A stretch of 38,611 nt of DNA, taken from contig MKUN01000052.1 of NCBI GenBank assembly GCA_001897835.1, forward strand, positions 1 to 38,611, read 5' to 3'. This document shows, one piece after another, positions 15,866-25,834 of this stretch (the first letter of the stretch is position 1; every line of letters begins with the position of its first letter). The notes below the pieces were generated by a model. The model was not told the DNA's origin. It saw nothing but the letters and a program-made list of their open reading frames with translations, and made no database searches. Position numbers and translations under genes: made by a program. This DNA comes from Bacteroidetes bacterium 46-16 (GTDB lineage: Bacteria > Bacteroidota > Bacteroidia > Chitinophagales > Chitinophagaceae).

Positions 15866-17035
15866 ATGAAGTATTTGCTTACTACTTTTTTGTCCTTGCT
15901 CAGAGCAGGTGCATTTGCGCAGCCCTTTGCAATTGGGCATAGTTCTTTGACTTTTATTGATAGTGCCAGGAGCAATCGCCAGGTGCCAGTTGAGGTATAT
16001 TACCCTGCTGCCACCGCCGGTAATGATGTACCTGTGATAGCCGGGCAATATCCCCTTATCAGCTTCGGCCATGGTTTCGTTATGGACTGGACCGCTTACG
16101 ACAATGTTTGGCAGGCACTGGTGCCGCAGGGATATATCATGGTGTTCCCTACTACGGAAAGCGGTTTTGCCCCCGTCCATGCAGATTTTGCTGCTGACCT
16201 GTATTTCGCTGTAAAGAAAATGCAAAGGCTTAGTGCCTTTGATGCCAGTTCCCTGTTCTTTGGTCATGCGGCGGTCACTTCGGCTGTCATGGGGCACTCT
16301 ATGGGTGGGGGCAGTGCTTTTCTGGCCGTAGCTGGCGATACAGGGATAACTACTATGGTAACCCTTGCCGCTGCCAATACAAACCCTTCTTCCATAACCG
16401 CTGCAGGCACGGTCACAATTCCTTCGTTGGTGATAGCAGGTGCTAATGATTGTGTGGCCCCGCCGGCAAGTAATCAGTTACCTATGTACGATTCGCTTGC
16501 CTCTTCATGCAAAGCCTATTTTGAGATAGTCAATGGGGGCCATTGTTTTTTTGCGAATAATAATATCAACTGTTCCTTTGGCGAAGGTACCTGTATGCCG
16601 ATACAGGCTATTACGAGGGCTGAGCAACAAGATGCGGCACAAGATGTGATGTTGCTATGGCTCGACCATTTTCTGAAGGATGATCAGCAGGCCTGGCAGT
16701 CGCTGCAAGATACCGCAACGGTATCGCAGCGCTACACAGCTTCTGTTTCATGTATGTCGCCTGCTGCTGTACGATACGCAAGCGTACCGCAACCTTTAAG
16801 TGCATATCCTAACCCCACCACCGGTATTGTAGTACTCAGCCTGAAATATATTTCTAAAGATTATAAAGGCATTGAGGTGTACAATAGCGCAGGCAGCGTG
16901 CAACAGGTGAAAATAGGAGAAAGGGTAGCCAGCGACGAGTTAATGATTGATATGTCAGGGTTCGCAGCCGGGATATATTATTGTCGTTTGCAAACCGCTA
17001 AGGACATCCTGTGGATGAAATTGACTAAGTTGTAG
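15866..17035 (+). CDS. T9SS-exported alpha/beta hydrolase (polyesterase/cutinase-like)
   Basis: 389 residues: a signal peptide (1-19), a catalytic alpha/beta hydrolase domain (about 25-285) and a C-terminal T9SS type A sorting domain (about 310-389, opening SAYPNPTTGIVVLSLKY and ending GIYYCRLQTAKDILWMKLTK). The nucleophile is S145 in GHSMGGGS. The likely acid is D195 (AGANDCVAPP) and the likely base H226 (NGGHCFF). The oxyanion region resembles SFGHGFVMDW. The GHSMGGG elbow, the S-D-H spacing (50 and 31 residues) and the cysteines near D195 and H226 recall bacterial cutinases and polyester hydrolases, including T9SS-tagged Bacteroidota enzymes reported to attack PET. Surface-bound or secreted ester hydrolysis is well supported; the substrate is not known. 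A strong terminator follows. Confidence 0.85.
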   Translation: MKYLLTTFLSLLRAGAFAQPFAIGHSSLTFIDSARSNRQVPVEVYYPAATAGNDVPVIAGQYPLISFGHGFVMDWTAYDNVWQALVPQGYIMVFPTTESGFAPVHADFAADLYFAVKKMQRLSAFDASSLFFGHAAVTSAVMGHSMGGGSAFLAVAGDTGITTMVTLAAANTNPSSITAAGTVTIPSLVIAGANDCVAPPASNQLPMYDSLASSCKAYFEIVNGGHCFFANNNINCSFGEGTCMPIQAITRAEQQDAAQDVMLLWLDHFLKDDQQAWQSLQDTATVSQRYTASVSCMSPAAVRYASVPQPLSAYPNPTTGIVVLSLKYISKDYKGIEVYNSAGSVQQVKIGERVASDELMIDMSGFAAGIYYCRLQTAKDILWMKLTKL

Positions 17036-17055
17036 TAGGCTATTTATGATAAAGC

Positions 17056-17086
17056 AAAAGCCCCCGTGAAAACGGGGGCTTTTTTT
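17056..17086 (+). terminator. Intrinsic terminator after the hydrolase gene
   Basis: The 12-bp stem AAAAGCCCCCGT / ACGGGGGCTTTT closes on a GAAA tetraloop and is followed by a T run. The A run on the left means it may also work for the converging adhesin gene. Confidence 0.9.
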
Positions 17087-17113
17087 GTAATTCACGCTTA
17101 TATACACTTCCTT

Positions 17114-20100
17114 TTATCTTATTAATGTTACGTCCCCTTTCAGGTACAGCTCTTTGTTGTCTTCCCCGCATATGTACTTCATGTGGAAGAAGTAGGTATC
17201 CATGTCGGATAGAGCACCCTTGTAGATGCCATCCCAGCCCTGGCCCGGTTTGTCGGTCTGGTAAACCATTTCGCCGAAGCGGTTGAACACCTGGAACATG
17301 ATGAGTTTCATATTGCCTTTGAATACCGGGCGGAATATATCATTCTTGCCATCGCCGTTGGGTGTAAAGGCATTAGGTACGTACGGCATACAGCATTCGC
17401 CGCTGGTCATTTCGGTATCGGCATGTTGCATACAGTTGTTCGAGTCATAAATGGTCAGCCTGTATGCACCATTGGCCAGGTTGCCGATGCTGGTCAGTTC
17501 AGGGCCGCTAATGTCATTGCTCCATGCATAGGTGTATGGACTGGTACCGCCGGTTACCTCGGCCGATATAACGCCCTTGTCTTCCGTGCCGGCACAGTTA
17601 TTCAGCGTTACATTCAACACGATCGTTATCGAATCCGGTTCGTGCACCTGTACAGTACCCGACTTACGGCAGTTATTACTGTCGGTAACGGTGATGGTAT
17701 GTGTGCCCGCATTCACTTCTGTAAAGAGGTTGTTACTTGTTGCGGGCTGGGGATCGCCATCTACCTGGTAGTAGTAGGGTTGTACGCCGCCGCTGGCATT
17801 TACTTCTATCGAACCGTCCGAACTTCCATAGCATTTTGTTGGCGTGATCACCGCATCTTCCAGCAATATGTGCGGGTAGCCGGTAAGGGTAAGCGTAGTG
17901 TCGTGATGACAGTTATTGCTATCCGTTACATAGAAGGTATAAGTGCCTTCAGGTAATCCGGGGAACACCGTTGTATTGTCGAAATTAGAATTGTCGGCTG
18001 AATACATGTAGGGCGGTGTGCCGCCTGTTGCACCAAGCGTTACCGTACCATCGGCATAGCCTTCACAGGTAGGCTTAATGATACCCGCACCATCAAGCCA
18101 CAGTTGCGGCGGCTGTGCAATGGTCGCAACCGTATCGGTGATACAATCGTGGCTGTCCTTCACATGTATCACAAGGCTGCCCGGGGGCAGGTTGTCGAAC
18201 ATGCTTGCTGACTGGAATGCATTTGCGTCGGTAGCATACACGTATGCAGGTGTGCCGCCATGGGCATACACCGTTACCATGCCATTATTATCGCCATAGC
18301 ATTTTTCATTTACCAGTTCCAGGCTGTCAATGATAAGCTTGGTAGGTTGCGTTATGGTTACCACGGTGTCGTAGGTACAGCCGTTGTTGTCGTGTATATG
18401 TATGGTATCGGTACCTGCGGCAAGACCGTTGAATGTGCTGCTGGCTGTTAAAGGCTGGTTGTTGACACTGTACACATACGCCGGTGTGCCGCCTGTAGCG
18501 GTTACGCTAAGGCTGCCATCGTTATAGCCAAAGCAGCTGGGCTCGGTATAAACAGTGCTGCTGCTTATCGGTGTCGGTTGTGCAATAGTGGCTACAGTGT
18601 CCTTGATACATCCGTTGGCGTCTTTAATGTGTATGTTGTAGGTGCCTGCTGCCAGGTTGATGAAGGTGTTGCTGTTGCTGTAAGGATTATTGCCAAAGGC
18701 ATAAGTATATGGCGCGGTTGCCCCGGTGCCGGTCACCTGTATGGTGCCGGTACTTTGACCGTAGCACAGTTCGTCCGTTACATTGATGATGCCTGCTACC
18801 GTAAGTGAGTCCAGTACGGTTACGGTCACGTCTTTGATACAGTTATGTGCATCTTTTATATGGAAGGTGTAAGTGCCTGCCAGCAGCGGGCTGAATATAT
18901 TGGATGCCACGTAAGGCCCGGCACCATTTGCATAAGTATATCCCGCTGTGCCCCCGCTTGCCATAAGCGTTACCATGCCATTGCCCAGTGTGGCGCAGGT
19001 AGCATTTTTTACCAAAGGCGTTACCACAAGCGGTGTTGGCTCGGTGATGGTTATTGTTGTGTCTTTGATACAGCCATTGGCATCTTTGCTGTGTATAACA
19101 TAGCTGCCTGCAGCAAGGTTGCTGAATGTATTGGTTGCTGCGTAAGGTCCTGCGCCATTGGCGTAGGTATACGTGGGTGTGCCGCCAGCACCATTGATGG
19201 TAATGCTGCCGCTTGCGTCACCGTGGCAAAGCACATCATTCTTGCTGCCGCTCACGGTTAGTGGCGTTGGCTGTGTGATGGTTATTGTTGTATCTTTTAT
19301 ACAGCCATTGGCATCCTGGGTATGTATGGTATAGGTACCCGCTGCTAAACCCGTAAAGGTATTGGACGGTCCGTAGTTGGCATTTCCGTTGGCATAAGTA
19401 TAGCCCGGTGTGCCGCCTGCGGCATTGATGGTGATACTGCCCGATGTGCCGCCATTGCAAAGCACATTGTTCGCGGTAGCTGTTATTGTAACAGGTGTTG
19501 GCTGGGTAATAGTGCTGGTCACATCTTTGATACAGCCATTGGCATCCTGTGTGTGTATGGTATAAGTGCCTGCCACCAGGGGAGTAAATATATTGGCAGG
19601 TCCGTAAGGTCCTGCACCGTTAGCGTAGGTATAGCCGGGTACACCCCCTGTAGCGGTCACCGTAATGTCGCCGGTACCGCCGTTACACAGCACATTGGTC
19701 ACAGTGGGGGTCACTACTATAGCGCTCGGTTGCGTAATTGTGAATACGGTATCCTTGATACAGCTGTTATTGTCTTTGGTATGTATGGTATAAGTGCCCG
19801 CTGTTAAGTTGGTAAAGGTATTGGTCACGGCATATGGCCCTACGCCGTTGGCATAAGTATAGCCGGGCGTACCGCCTGCCCCGTTAACCGTAATGCTGCC
19901 TGTGGCATCGCCATTACAGAGCACATTGGTTGCATTGCCGCTTACGGTAAGCAGTGGTGGCTGGGTCAGTGTGATGACCGTGTCTTTGATACAGCCATTG
20001 GCATCTTTGGTATGTATGGTATAAGTACCCGCTGCAAGACCTGTAAAGGTATTGGACGGTCCATAAGGTGCTGCGCCATTGGCATAGGTATAGTTAGGCG

Positions 20101-23100
20101 TGCCGCCATTCGCTGTTATGGTGATACTGCCCGATGCATTACCGTTACAAAGTACGTCAGTCGTATTTGCCGTAATGGTAAGCGGCGTAGGTTCAGTGAT
20201 GTTAAGCACTGTGTCCGTCTGGCAGTTGTTAGTGTCTTTTGTATGTATCGTATAGGTACCGGCAACAAGTGGGGTGAAGGTGTTCACATTACCATAAGGC
20301 CCTGCGCCATTAGCATATACATAGCCCGGTGTGCCGCCCGTTGCCGTTACCGCGATGCTGCCCGTGCCGCCGTTACAAAGCACGTTGGTCACAGTAGGGT
20401 TAACTACCAGGGGAGCAGGCTGTGTGATGATCAGCGTAGTGTCTTTGATACAATCGTGGGCATCTTTAGTGTGTATAGTATAAGTGCCTGCTGCCAGTGA
20501 TGTGAAGTTATTGGTCGCTGCATATGGATTGGGGTCATTGGCATAAGTATAGCCGGGTGTGCCGCCTGCGCCGTTAATGGTTATGCTGCCATTTGCGTCG
20601 CCATAGCATAGCGGGTTCGTTACAGTAGCGCTTACGGTAACAGGTGTGGGCTGCGTCAGGTCTATTATTGTGTCCTTGATACAGCCGTTGGCGTCTTTGG
20701 TGTGTATCGTGTAAGTGCCTGCTGCAAGGCCGGTAAAAGCATTGTTCGGGCCATATGGCGCGGGATCATTGGCATAGGTGTACCCCGGTGTGCCGCCTGT
20801 TGCAGTTATGGTAATGCTGCCGTCGGTACCGCCGTAGCAAAACGGGTTGGTTATAGCCGGTGATGCTGTAATTGCGGTAGGCTCTGTTATATCAATCACC
20901 GTGTCTTTGATACAGCCGTATGCATCCTGCGTATGTATGGTGTAAGTACCGGCGGTTAAGCCGCTGAAGATATTGGATGGCCCGTAAGGTCCTGCTCCAT
21001 TGGCATAGGTATATCCGGGTGTGCCGCCCGATGCCGTAATAGTAATGCTTCCTGAAGCGGCGCCATTACATGGCGGGTTGGTGACCGCTGCCGATATGGT
21101 TATAGGAGTGGGCTCCTGTATGTTAACAGAAGTATCGAAAGCGCAGGAGTTACTGTCGCGCACGTGCACGTCGTAAGTGCCTGCAAAGAGGTTGAAGAAT
21201 GAGTTGTTGGCTGTATAGGGATTAGCATCCAGTGCGTAGCTGTAAGGGCTGATGCCGCCTGCGCCTGTCGCAACGATAACGCCTGATGAATCTCCGTTAC
21301 AGGAAAGATTGCTGATAACTATACTGGCCGTCACCGTCAGGGAGTCCGTTAAAGTAAGTACGGTATCGGTATTGCAACCTGTGGCGTTCTGTACATGGAA
21401 GGTATAGGTGCCTGCTGCCAGCCCGGTAAAGGTTCCGCTCGGCCCGTAGGGTCCATTATCCATAGCATAGCTATAAGGTGTAGCAGGGTTGTTATATGCG
21501 GTAAGTGTCACTATACCGTCGGTATTACCATTACAGAGTGGTCTTTTTGTCGATATATCAAGCAATATCGGTAAGCCGTCGGGCAGGATAACCGTAGTAT
21601 CCTTGGTACAGGTGTTGTTGTCTTTAAGGTGCAAAGTATAAGTGCCAGCTGTCAGGCCGGTAAAAGTATTGGTTGGACCGAATGGAGCGGCATTCAATGC
21701 ATATGTGTATGGCGGTGCACCATTGTTACCGTTTATGGTAATGCTGCCGTCTGAGCCACCGGGACAAGTTGGTGGGATCATTGTTGCGCTTATGCCGGGT
21801 ATTACCGGTGGAGCAAAGGTCACCACGGTATCGTCGGAGCAGCCCACATCGCTTGTAGTACTTATGGTGTAAGTACCTGCCACAAGGCTGTCGGTTAGTA
21901 TCCCGTTCAGGTTGGTGTTGGTGTGTATCGTGTTCACGTTTTGTGTCACGGTCTCTGTCCAGTTCGTAAAGCCTGCACCGGGATCAACTGTAAATACGGC
22001 TTTCTTTGCACAGGTAGCCGGCGAGATCAAAGTTACCGTTGGGCTGGGTACCGGTGCAACGATCACCTGGTAGGCTATCTGCTGGTTGGCACTCAGCGGG
22101 CATTCATTGTCCTGGTAGTTGAGGTAGAAAGTATAAGTGCCCGGCGCCACATTGGTAGTATTCCATGCGAAGGTGCAGGTAGGTGCCAGCGTATGGTTAT
22201 TCAGTATGGTGAATGTAGCGCCCGCAGGTATACCTATCGGGGTCACATCTATCGTATCGTTGTTCGGGTCTGTCGGGTTAATGTCAAAGGTAAAGGGACC
22301 AACATTCTTACACACCCTCAGCGTGGTAGAATCGAGCAGTGTACCTGCACTTGGGTTGGTGATCACCCCGCTGGGCGGCGTGTTATTACATGTGTTCAGC
22401 ACCAGTATGGTCATCTCGCGCTGGCTCGTACCCACCAGCACATTGTTCCTGTACTCCTGTACTTCCATTACGGCCAGCGATCGCTGTACCAGGTTAGGCG
22501 TAAAGTCCATCTGCCCGGTAGTGGGAACAAATGTGAAAGGATTGGCAGCCAGCGGTGCTGTAGCGGTGTAAGGCGCTATATAAGTAACACTGGGTGGTAC
22601 CGCAGGGAAGCCCGCAGCATCAAGGCCGGGTATCTGTACAAAATAAAGGCTGTCATTATCTGCGTCTACTGAGCCGGGTGCATAGTGCGCCGGCGCATTC
22701 AGGCAGTAAAAAGGTGTAGGTATAGTGCCGAAAACAGATGAGTTGTTATCCGCGTTCAGGTTATTCAGTTTGGCATCCAGCGCAATGATGGTGCTGCCGG
22801 GGTTCACGATATTGGTGATACTGCTGCTGCGCCCTGCCTGCGTTGTGGTCATCTCACCCGTAAAGTGGAAGCGCCAGTTTGCAGAAGGATAGGGTATGGT
22901 ATAATCAGCCGAGTAAACGAACTTCTTGATACCGGGTATGGTATTGTTGATGTTCGTACAGGTGGTGTTATTTATGTCTGCAGGGCAAACAGGTGTTACC
23001 TCAACGCCTGCTATCGGTGGCTCTTCCACCAGGTTTAGCGTGGTAACGGCATTATTACTCGGGTCATTATATACCTTCACCACGGGTATCGCGTTTTGCA

Positions 23101-23290
23101 GGTAAGGGAAAGCGTTCCCTGCGCAGTCACCATACACCACCAGGTGTACTTTGTAATCGCTGCCGCTGATGTGGGTGTAGTAAAGGTCGATGCCGAATAC
23201 GTGTGTGGCATACGATTTTAAAACCGGGATGGTGATCAAACTAAGGGCAAGGCAATATGTACGTAATGTGCGTAAAAGTTTATCCCCCAT
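17114..23290 (-). CDS. Giant SprB-repeat surface adhesin with gliding-motility C-terminal domain
   Basis: 2058 residues. A signal-like N-terminus (CLALSLITIPVLKSYA) is followed by about 480 residues of beta-rich domains with cysteine pairs. About 19 SprB-type repeats of roughly 77 residues run from about residue 498 to 1965. The repeat core reads LCNGDASGSITINGAGGTP, then GYTYANGAGPY, then FTNLAAGTYTIHTKDANG and CIKDT. The last ~90 residues form the CHU_C/gliding-motility-associated domain (YVPNAFTPNGDGKNDIFRPV), a T9SS type B sorting signal. SprB of Flavobacterium is the mobile adhesin that drives gliding; this is a smaller relative, so a role in surface attachment or motility is inferred. 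The repeats in the middle are nearly identical in DNA, with a period of about 230 bp. No PorP/SprF-like partner gene is in the window. Confidence 0.9.
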   Translation of the reverse strand: MGDKLLRTLRTYCLALSLITIPVLKSYATHVFGIDLYYTHISGSDYKVHLVVYGDCAGNAFPYLQNAIPVVKVYNDPSNNAVTTLNLVEEPPIAGVEVTPVCPADINNTTCTNINNTIPGIKKFVYSADYTIPYPSANWRFHFTGEMTTTQAGRSSSITNIVNPGSTIIALDAKLNNLNADNNSSVFGTIPTPFYCLNAPAHYAPGSVDADNDSLYFVQIPGLDAAGFPAVPPSVTYIAPYTATAPLAANPFTFVPTTGQMDFTPNLVQRSLAVMEVQEYRNNVLVGTSQREMTILVLNTCNNTPPSGVITNPSAGTLLDSTTLRVCKNVGPFTFDINPTDPNNDTIDVTPIGIPAGATFTILNNHTLAPTCTFAWNTTNVAPGTYTFYLNYQDNECPLSANQQIAYQVIVAPVPSPTVTLISPATCAKKAVFTVDPGAGFTNWTETVTQNVNTIHTNTNLNGILTDSLVAGTYTISTTSDVGCSDDTVVTFAPPVIPGISATMIPPTCPGGSDGSITINGNNGAPPYTYALNAAPFGPTNTFTGLTAGTYTLHLKDNNTCTKDTTVILPDGLPILLDISTKRPLCNGNTDGIVTLTAYNNPATPYSYAMDNGPYGPSGTFTGLAAGTYTFHVQNATGCNTDTVLTLTDSLTVTASIVISNLSCNGDSSGVIVATGAGGISPYSYALDANPYTANNSFFNLFAGTYDVHVRDSNSCAFDTSVNIQEPTPITISAAVTNPPCNGAASGSITITASGGTPGYTYANGAGPYGPSNIFSGLTAGTYTIHTQDAYGCIKDTVIDITEPTAITASPAITNPFCYGGTDGSITITATGGTPGYTYANDPAPYGPNNAFTGLAAGTYTIHTKDANGCIKDTIIDLTQPTPVTVSATVTNPLCYGDANGSITINGAGGTPGYTYANDPNPYAATNNFTSLAAGTYTIHTKDAHDCIKDTTLIITQPAPLVVNPTVTNVLCNGGTGSIAVTATGGTPGYVYANGAGPYGNVNTFTPLVAGTYTIHTKDTNNCQTDTVLNITEPTPLTITANTTDVLCNGNASGSITITANGGTPNYTYANGAAPYGPSNTFTGLAAGTYTIHTKDANGCIKDTVITLTQPPLLTVSGNATNVLCNGDATGSITVNGAGGTPGYTYANGVGPYAVTNTFTNLTAGTYTIHTKDNNSCIKDTVFTITQPSAIVVTPTVTNVLCNGGTGDITVTATGGVPGYTYANGAGPYGPANIFTPLVAGTYTIHTQDANGCIKDVTSTITQPTPVTITATANNVLCNGGTSGSITINAAGGTPGYTYANGNANYGPSNTFTGLAAGTYTIHTQDANGCIKDTTITITQPTPLTVSGSKNDVLCHGDASGSITINGAGGTPTYTYANGAGPYAATNTFSNLAAGSYVIHSKDANGCIKDTTITITEPTPLVVTPLVKNATCATLGNGMVTLMASGGTAGYTYANGAGPYVASNIFSPLLAGTYTFHIKDAHNCIKDVTVTVLDSLTVAGIINVTDELCYGQSTGTIQVTGTGATAPYTYAFGNNPYSNSNTFINLAAGTYNIHIKDANGCIKDTVATIAQPTPISSSTVYTEPSCFGYNDGSLSVTATGGTPAYVYSVNNQPLTASSTFNGLAAGTDTIHIHDNNGCTYDTVVTITQPTKLIIDSLELVNEKCYGDNNGMVTVYAHGGTPAYVYATDANAFQSASMFDNLPPGSLVIHVKDSHDCITDTVATIAQPPQLWLDGAGIIKPTCEGYADGTVTLGATGGTPPYMYSADNSNFDNTTVFPGLPEGTYTFYVTDSNNCHHDTTLTLTGYPHILLEDAVITPTKCYGSSDGSIEVNASGGVQPYYYQVDGDPQPATSNNLFTEVNAGTHTITVTDSNNCRKSGTVQVHEPDSITIVLNVTLNNCAGTEDKGVISAEVTGGTSPYTYAWSNDISGPELTSIGNLANGAYRLTIYDSNNCMQHADTEMTSGECCMPYVPNAFTPNGDGKNDIFRPVFKGNMKLIMFQVFNRFGEMVYQTDKPGQGWDGIYKGALSDMDTYFFHMKYICGEDNKELYLKGDVTLIR
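18860..21060 (-). repeat. Homogenised tandem repeat array inside the adhesin gene
   Basis: About nine to ten successive repeat units with a period near 229-231 bp share long stretches, such as ACAGCCATTGGCATC on the plus strand (near 19070, 19300, 19530 and 19990). Flanking units are much more diverged, which suggests recent recombination or gene conversion in the centre. Confidence 0.8.
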
Positions 23291-23917
23291 ATAAATGAAT
23301 TTAAGTCAAAAAAATGTGTATAACCTGTGGGTATTCTCTCTCTAGTCCACAAAATTTAGATATATAGTTGAAATATGCTAAGCCGTTAACATAGGGAAAT
23401 GTTAAAGTGAAGTAAAAAGAAGGAACTTTAACATTTCCTAAATAATATTCCGGAGTATAATTAATGTTAATGTAACCCACAGATAACATTAGGACGATAT
23501 TAATAAAAATTCCCTTCTTATGCAATAGATTCATAGGTAAAAACACATTGAACAGGGTACCCATGTTGCGTACATAAAAGAATAAGTAAGCCACATGCAT
23601 CGGTAAACTTTTACTTTTTTATTTTTTAATCAAAAGTTAGAAAAAGGATTAGTCGTTATATGTTGATTTGCGATGTATATAACACGCTAAAAATCTATTT
23701 GTTTATTACACCTATATTTTAACCGGGAGTTCGTTATGGCCAGCGGTGATATATACCCTATTCTGTCGTGGCCGGTATAGTTTACGGAAACATTTAGATC
23801 AGGGGTATCGCCCGCGAAAGCTGATCAATGCAAAATTATTCCCTATTTGCCCCCCTCCTGCCTGAATTACTATTTGTGCAATTAATCACTAAATTAGCAG
23901 CCCAAATCAATCGCTTA
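23291..23917. other. AT-rich divergent intergenic region between the adhesin gene and fabG
   Basis: A 627-bp gap, mostly AT-rich. No convincing gene is seen. A 99-codon open frame on the minus strand (23301-23600) has composition like random AT-rich sequence. A 14-codon ORF with a GGGAG upstream lies at 23736-23780. A 6-bp inverted repeat GATCAG/CTGATC occurs near 23797-23826. Promoters for both flanking genes must lie here. Confidence 0.6.
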
Positions 23918-24664
23918 ATGAAATTGCTGGAGCATAAAGTTGCATTGGTCACAGGCGCCAGCCGCGGCATCGGGGAAGCTATCGCTTTGAAATTTGCCGA
24001 ACAGGGTGCAAATGTGGCCTTTACTTATTTATCGTCTGATGAAAAAGCAAAAGCTCTTGAAGAGAAGCTGGCAACTTTCGGCATCAGGGCAAAAGCCTAT
24101 AAGTCGGACGCAGCAGATTACCAGGCTGCGGAGCAACTGGCCAATGATGTGATGAAAGAATTCGGTACTATCGATATCTGCGTGAATAATGCTGGCATAT
24201 CGAAAGATAACCTGTTACTGCGTCTCACGCCTGAGCAGTGGGACGATGTGATGCTGGCCAACCTCCGATCTGTATATAACCTTACCCGCCAGGTGATCAG
24301 GCCTATGATGAAGGCCCGCAGTGGCAGCATCATCAATATGAGTTCAATAGTAGGTGTGCGGGGCAATGCCGGGCAGAGCAGTTACGCAGCGTCTAAAGCA
24401 GGTATCATAGGCTTTACCAAATCGATAGCCATGGAGATGGGCAGCCGTAATATCAGGTGCAATGCCATAGCCCCGGGCTTCATCGAGACCGACATGACAC
24501 ATTACCTCAAAGATGGTGATGCCGGGAAATGGTTCGAGAAGATATCCTTACAGCGATTTGGCAAACCCGAAGAAATAGCCAATGTGGCCCTCTTCCTTGC
24601 ATCAGACCTGAGCAGTTATGTTACCGGGCAGGTGATTGGCGCCTGTGGCGGCATGAATGGATAA
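23918..24664 (+). CDS. fabG: 3-oxoacyl-ACP reductase
   Basis: 248 residues, the exact usual length for FabG. The NADP(H)-binding motif is VALVTGASRGIGEAIALKFA, followed by CVNNAGISKDNLLLRL. The catalytic Ser-Tyr-Lys triad is in SIINMSSIVG and QSSYAASKAGIIGFTKSIA. The C-terminal end GQVIGACGGMNG is typical. It reduces 3-oxoacyl-ACP to 3-hydroxyacyl-ACP in each fatty-acid elongation cycle. The ATG at 23918 is used; the longer frame from 23828 adds 30 residues foreign to the family. Just downstream is fabH, 81 nt away on the same strand, so both genes belong to type II fatty-acid synthesis. Confidence 0.95.
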   Translation: MKLLEHKVALVTGASRGIGEAIALKFAEQGANVAFTYLSSDEKAKALEEKLATFGIRAKAYKSDAADYQAAEQLANDVMKEFGTIDICVNNAGISKDNLLLRLTPEQWDDVMLANLRSVYNLTRQVIRPMMKARSGSIINMSSIVGVRGNAGQSSYAASKAGIIGFTKSIAMEMGSRNIRCNAIAPGFIETDMTHYLKDGDAGKWFEKISLQRFGKPEEIANVALFLASDLSSYVTGQVIGACGGMNG

Positions 24665-24718
24665 AACGAATATCTGTTAAACCTTTGTTTTTAACCGCAG
24701 GGGCAAAGTAAAACGATT

Positions 24719-24726
24719 TAATTTTG
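24719..24726 (+). promoter_or_regulatory. TAnnTTTG promoter element before fabH
   Basis: TAATTTTG is a perfect match to the Bacteroidota -7 element. It ends 19 nt before the fabH ATG, so fabH may have its own promoter in the fabG-fabH gap. Confidence 0.5.
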
Positions 24727-24745
24727 CACCTTTAAATAAAAGTAA

Positions 24746-25741
24746 ATGCAAAAAATACATGCTGCCATCACGGCAGTAGGCGGATATGTTCCCGACTATG
24801 TGATGACCAACGCTGAGATGGAAACCATGGTGGACACCTCTGACGAATGGATACAATCCCGCACCGGCATCAAAGAGCGAAGGATATTGAAGGGCGAAGG
24901 AAAGGGCACATCCGACATGGCTGTTGAGGCCGTAAAGCAAATACTCGAAAAGAAGAACTTAAAACCCACAGATATCGAGCTCCTCATCTGTGCTACCACT
25001 ACTCCCGATTTCGTGTTCCCGGCTACTGCCAATGTTATTACCGATAAGCTCGGCATGACCAATGCTTTTGGCTACGATGTCAGCGCGGCCTGCAGCGGTT
25101 TCCTCTTTGCACTCACTACCGCTTCCCAGTTCATTGAAAGTGGCAGGTATAAGAAGATAATTGTGGTAGGTGGCGATAAGATGAGTTCAATACTCAATTA
25201 CGATGACCGTACTACCTGCATCATCTTTGGTGATGGCTGCGGCGCGGTATTGCTGGAGCCCGATACCGAAGGTTATGGCGTGATCGACTCTATACTGCGC
25301 AGCGATGGTAATGGCAGGCAATACCTGTACCAGAAGGCAGGCGGCTCGGTAAAACCGGCCTCTATGGAGACCGTGATGAATAAAGAGCATTACGTGTACC
25401 AGGAAGGGCAGACCGTGTTCAAATTCGCAGTGAAGAATATGGCCGAAGTGGCCGCAGAGGTCATGGAGCGCAATCAGCTCACCGCGAGCGATGTGGCATG
25501 GCTGGTGCCCCACCAGGCCAATAAGCGTATCATCACCGCCACCTACGAAAGAATGGGCCTTGCACCCGAAAAGGTCATGATCAATATAGACCGTTACGGC
25601 AATACCACCAATGGTACGCTGCCCCTTTGCCTGTGGGAGTGGGAAAAGCAACTGCACAAAGGCGACAATATCATTCTAGCCGCCTTCGGCGGAGGCTTCA
25701 CATGGGGCGCCACCTACATCAAGTGGGCCTACGACAGTTAG
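24746..25741 (+). CDS. fabH: 3-oxoacyl-ACP synthase III (beta-ketoacyl-ACP synthase III)
   Basis: 331 residues with the complete FabH layout. The catalytic Cys is in [20 protein letters not shown], the His in [20 protein letters not shown], and the Asn in the stretch after [15 protein letters not shown]. The ending [18 protein letters not shown] is characteristic. FabH condenses a short acyl-CoA with malonyl-ACP to start fatty-acid synthesis. In Bacteroidota it often accepts branched primers, which gives iso-fatty acids; specificity cannot be read here. The start codon follows a purine-rich AAAAGTAA. A bidirectional terminator separates it from rlmN. Confidence 0.95.
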   Translation: MQKIHAAITAVGGYVPDYVMTNAEMETMVDTSDEWIQSRTGIKERRILKGEGKGTSDMAVEAVKQILEKKNLKPTDIELLICATTTPDFVFPATANVITDKLGMTNAFGYDVSAACSGFLFALTTASQFIESGRYKKIIVVGGDKMSSILNYDDRTTCIIFGDGCGAVLLEPDTEGYGVIDSILRSDGNGRQYLYQKAGGSVKPASMETVMNKEHYVYQEGQTVFKFAVKNMAEVAAEVMERNQLTASDVAWLVPHQANKRIITATYERMGLAPEKVMINIDRYGNTTNGTLPLCLWEWEKQLHKGDNIILAAFGGGFTWGATYIKWAYDS

Positions 25742-25783
25742 CAGTGGCAGTGTGCAGGAGCAGTAGCGCTAATAAAAAAAATT

Positions 25784-25809
25784 AACCCGGCATTTATGCC
25801 GGGTTTTTT
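25784..25809. terminator. Bidirectional terminator between fabH and rlmN
   Basis: The 9-bp stem AACCCGGCA / TGCCGGGTT with loop TTTA is followed by six T on the plus strand and flanked by an A run on the other side. It can end both converging genes. Confidence 0.9.
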
Positions 25810-25834
25810 CTTTTAAATATATGTTGCCTGCTGC

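Noticed and set aside
17400-22700. Several long plus-strand open frames opposite the adhesin gene
   Set aside because: They mirror the repeats of the adhesin gene in another frame, are rich in Cys, Gly and Arg, and have no family resemblance.
23301-23600. 99-codon open frame on the minus strand just upstream of the adhesin gene
   Set aside because: The protein is what AT-rich random sequence gives (many F, Y, I, N), with no ribosome-binding site or recognisable domain; more likely leader or promoter sequence.
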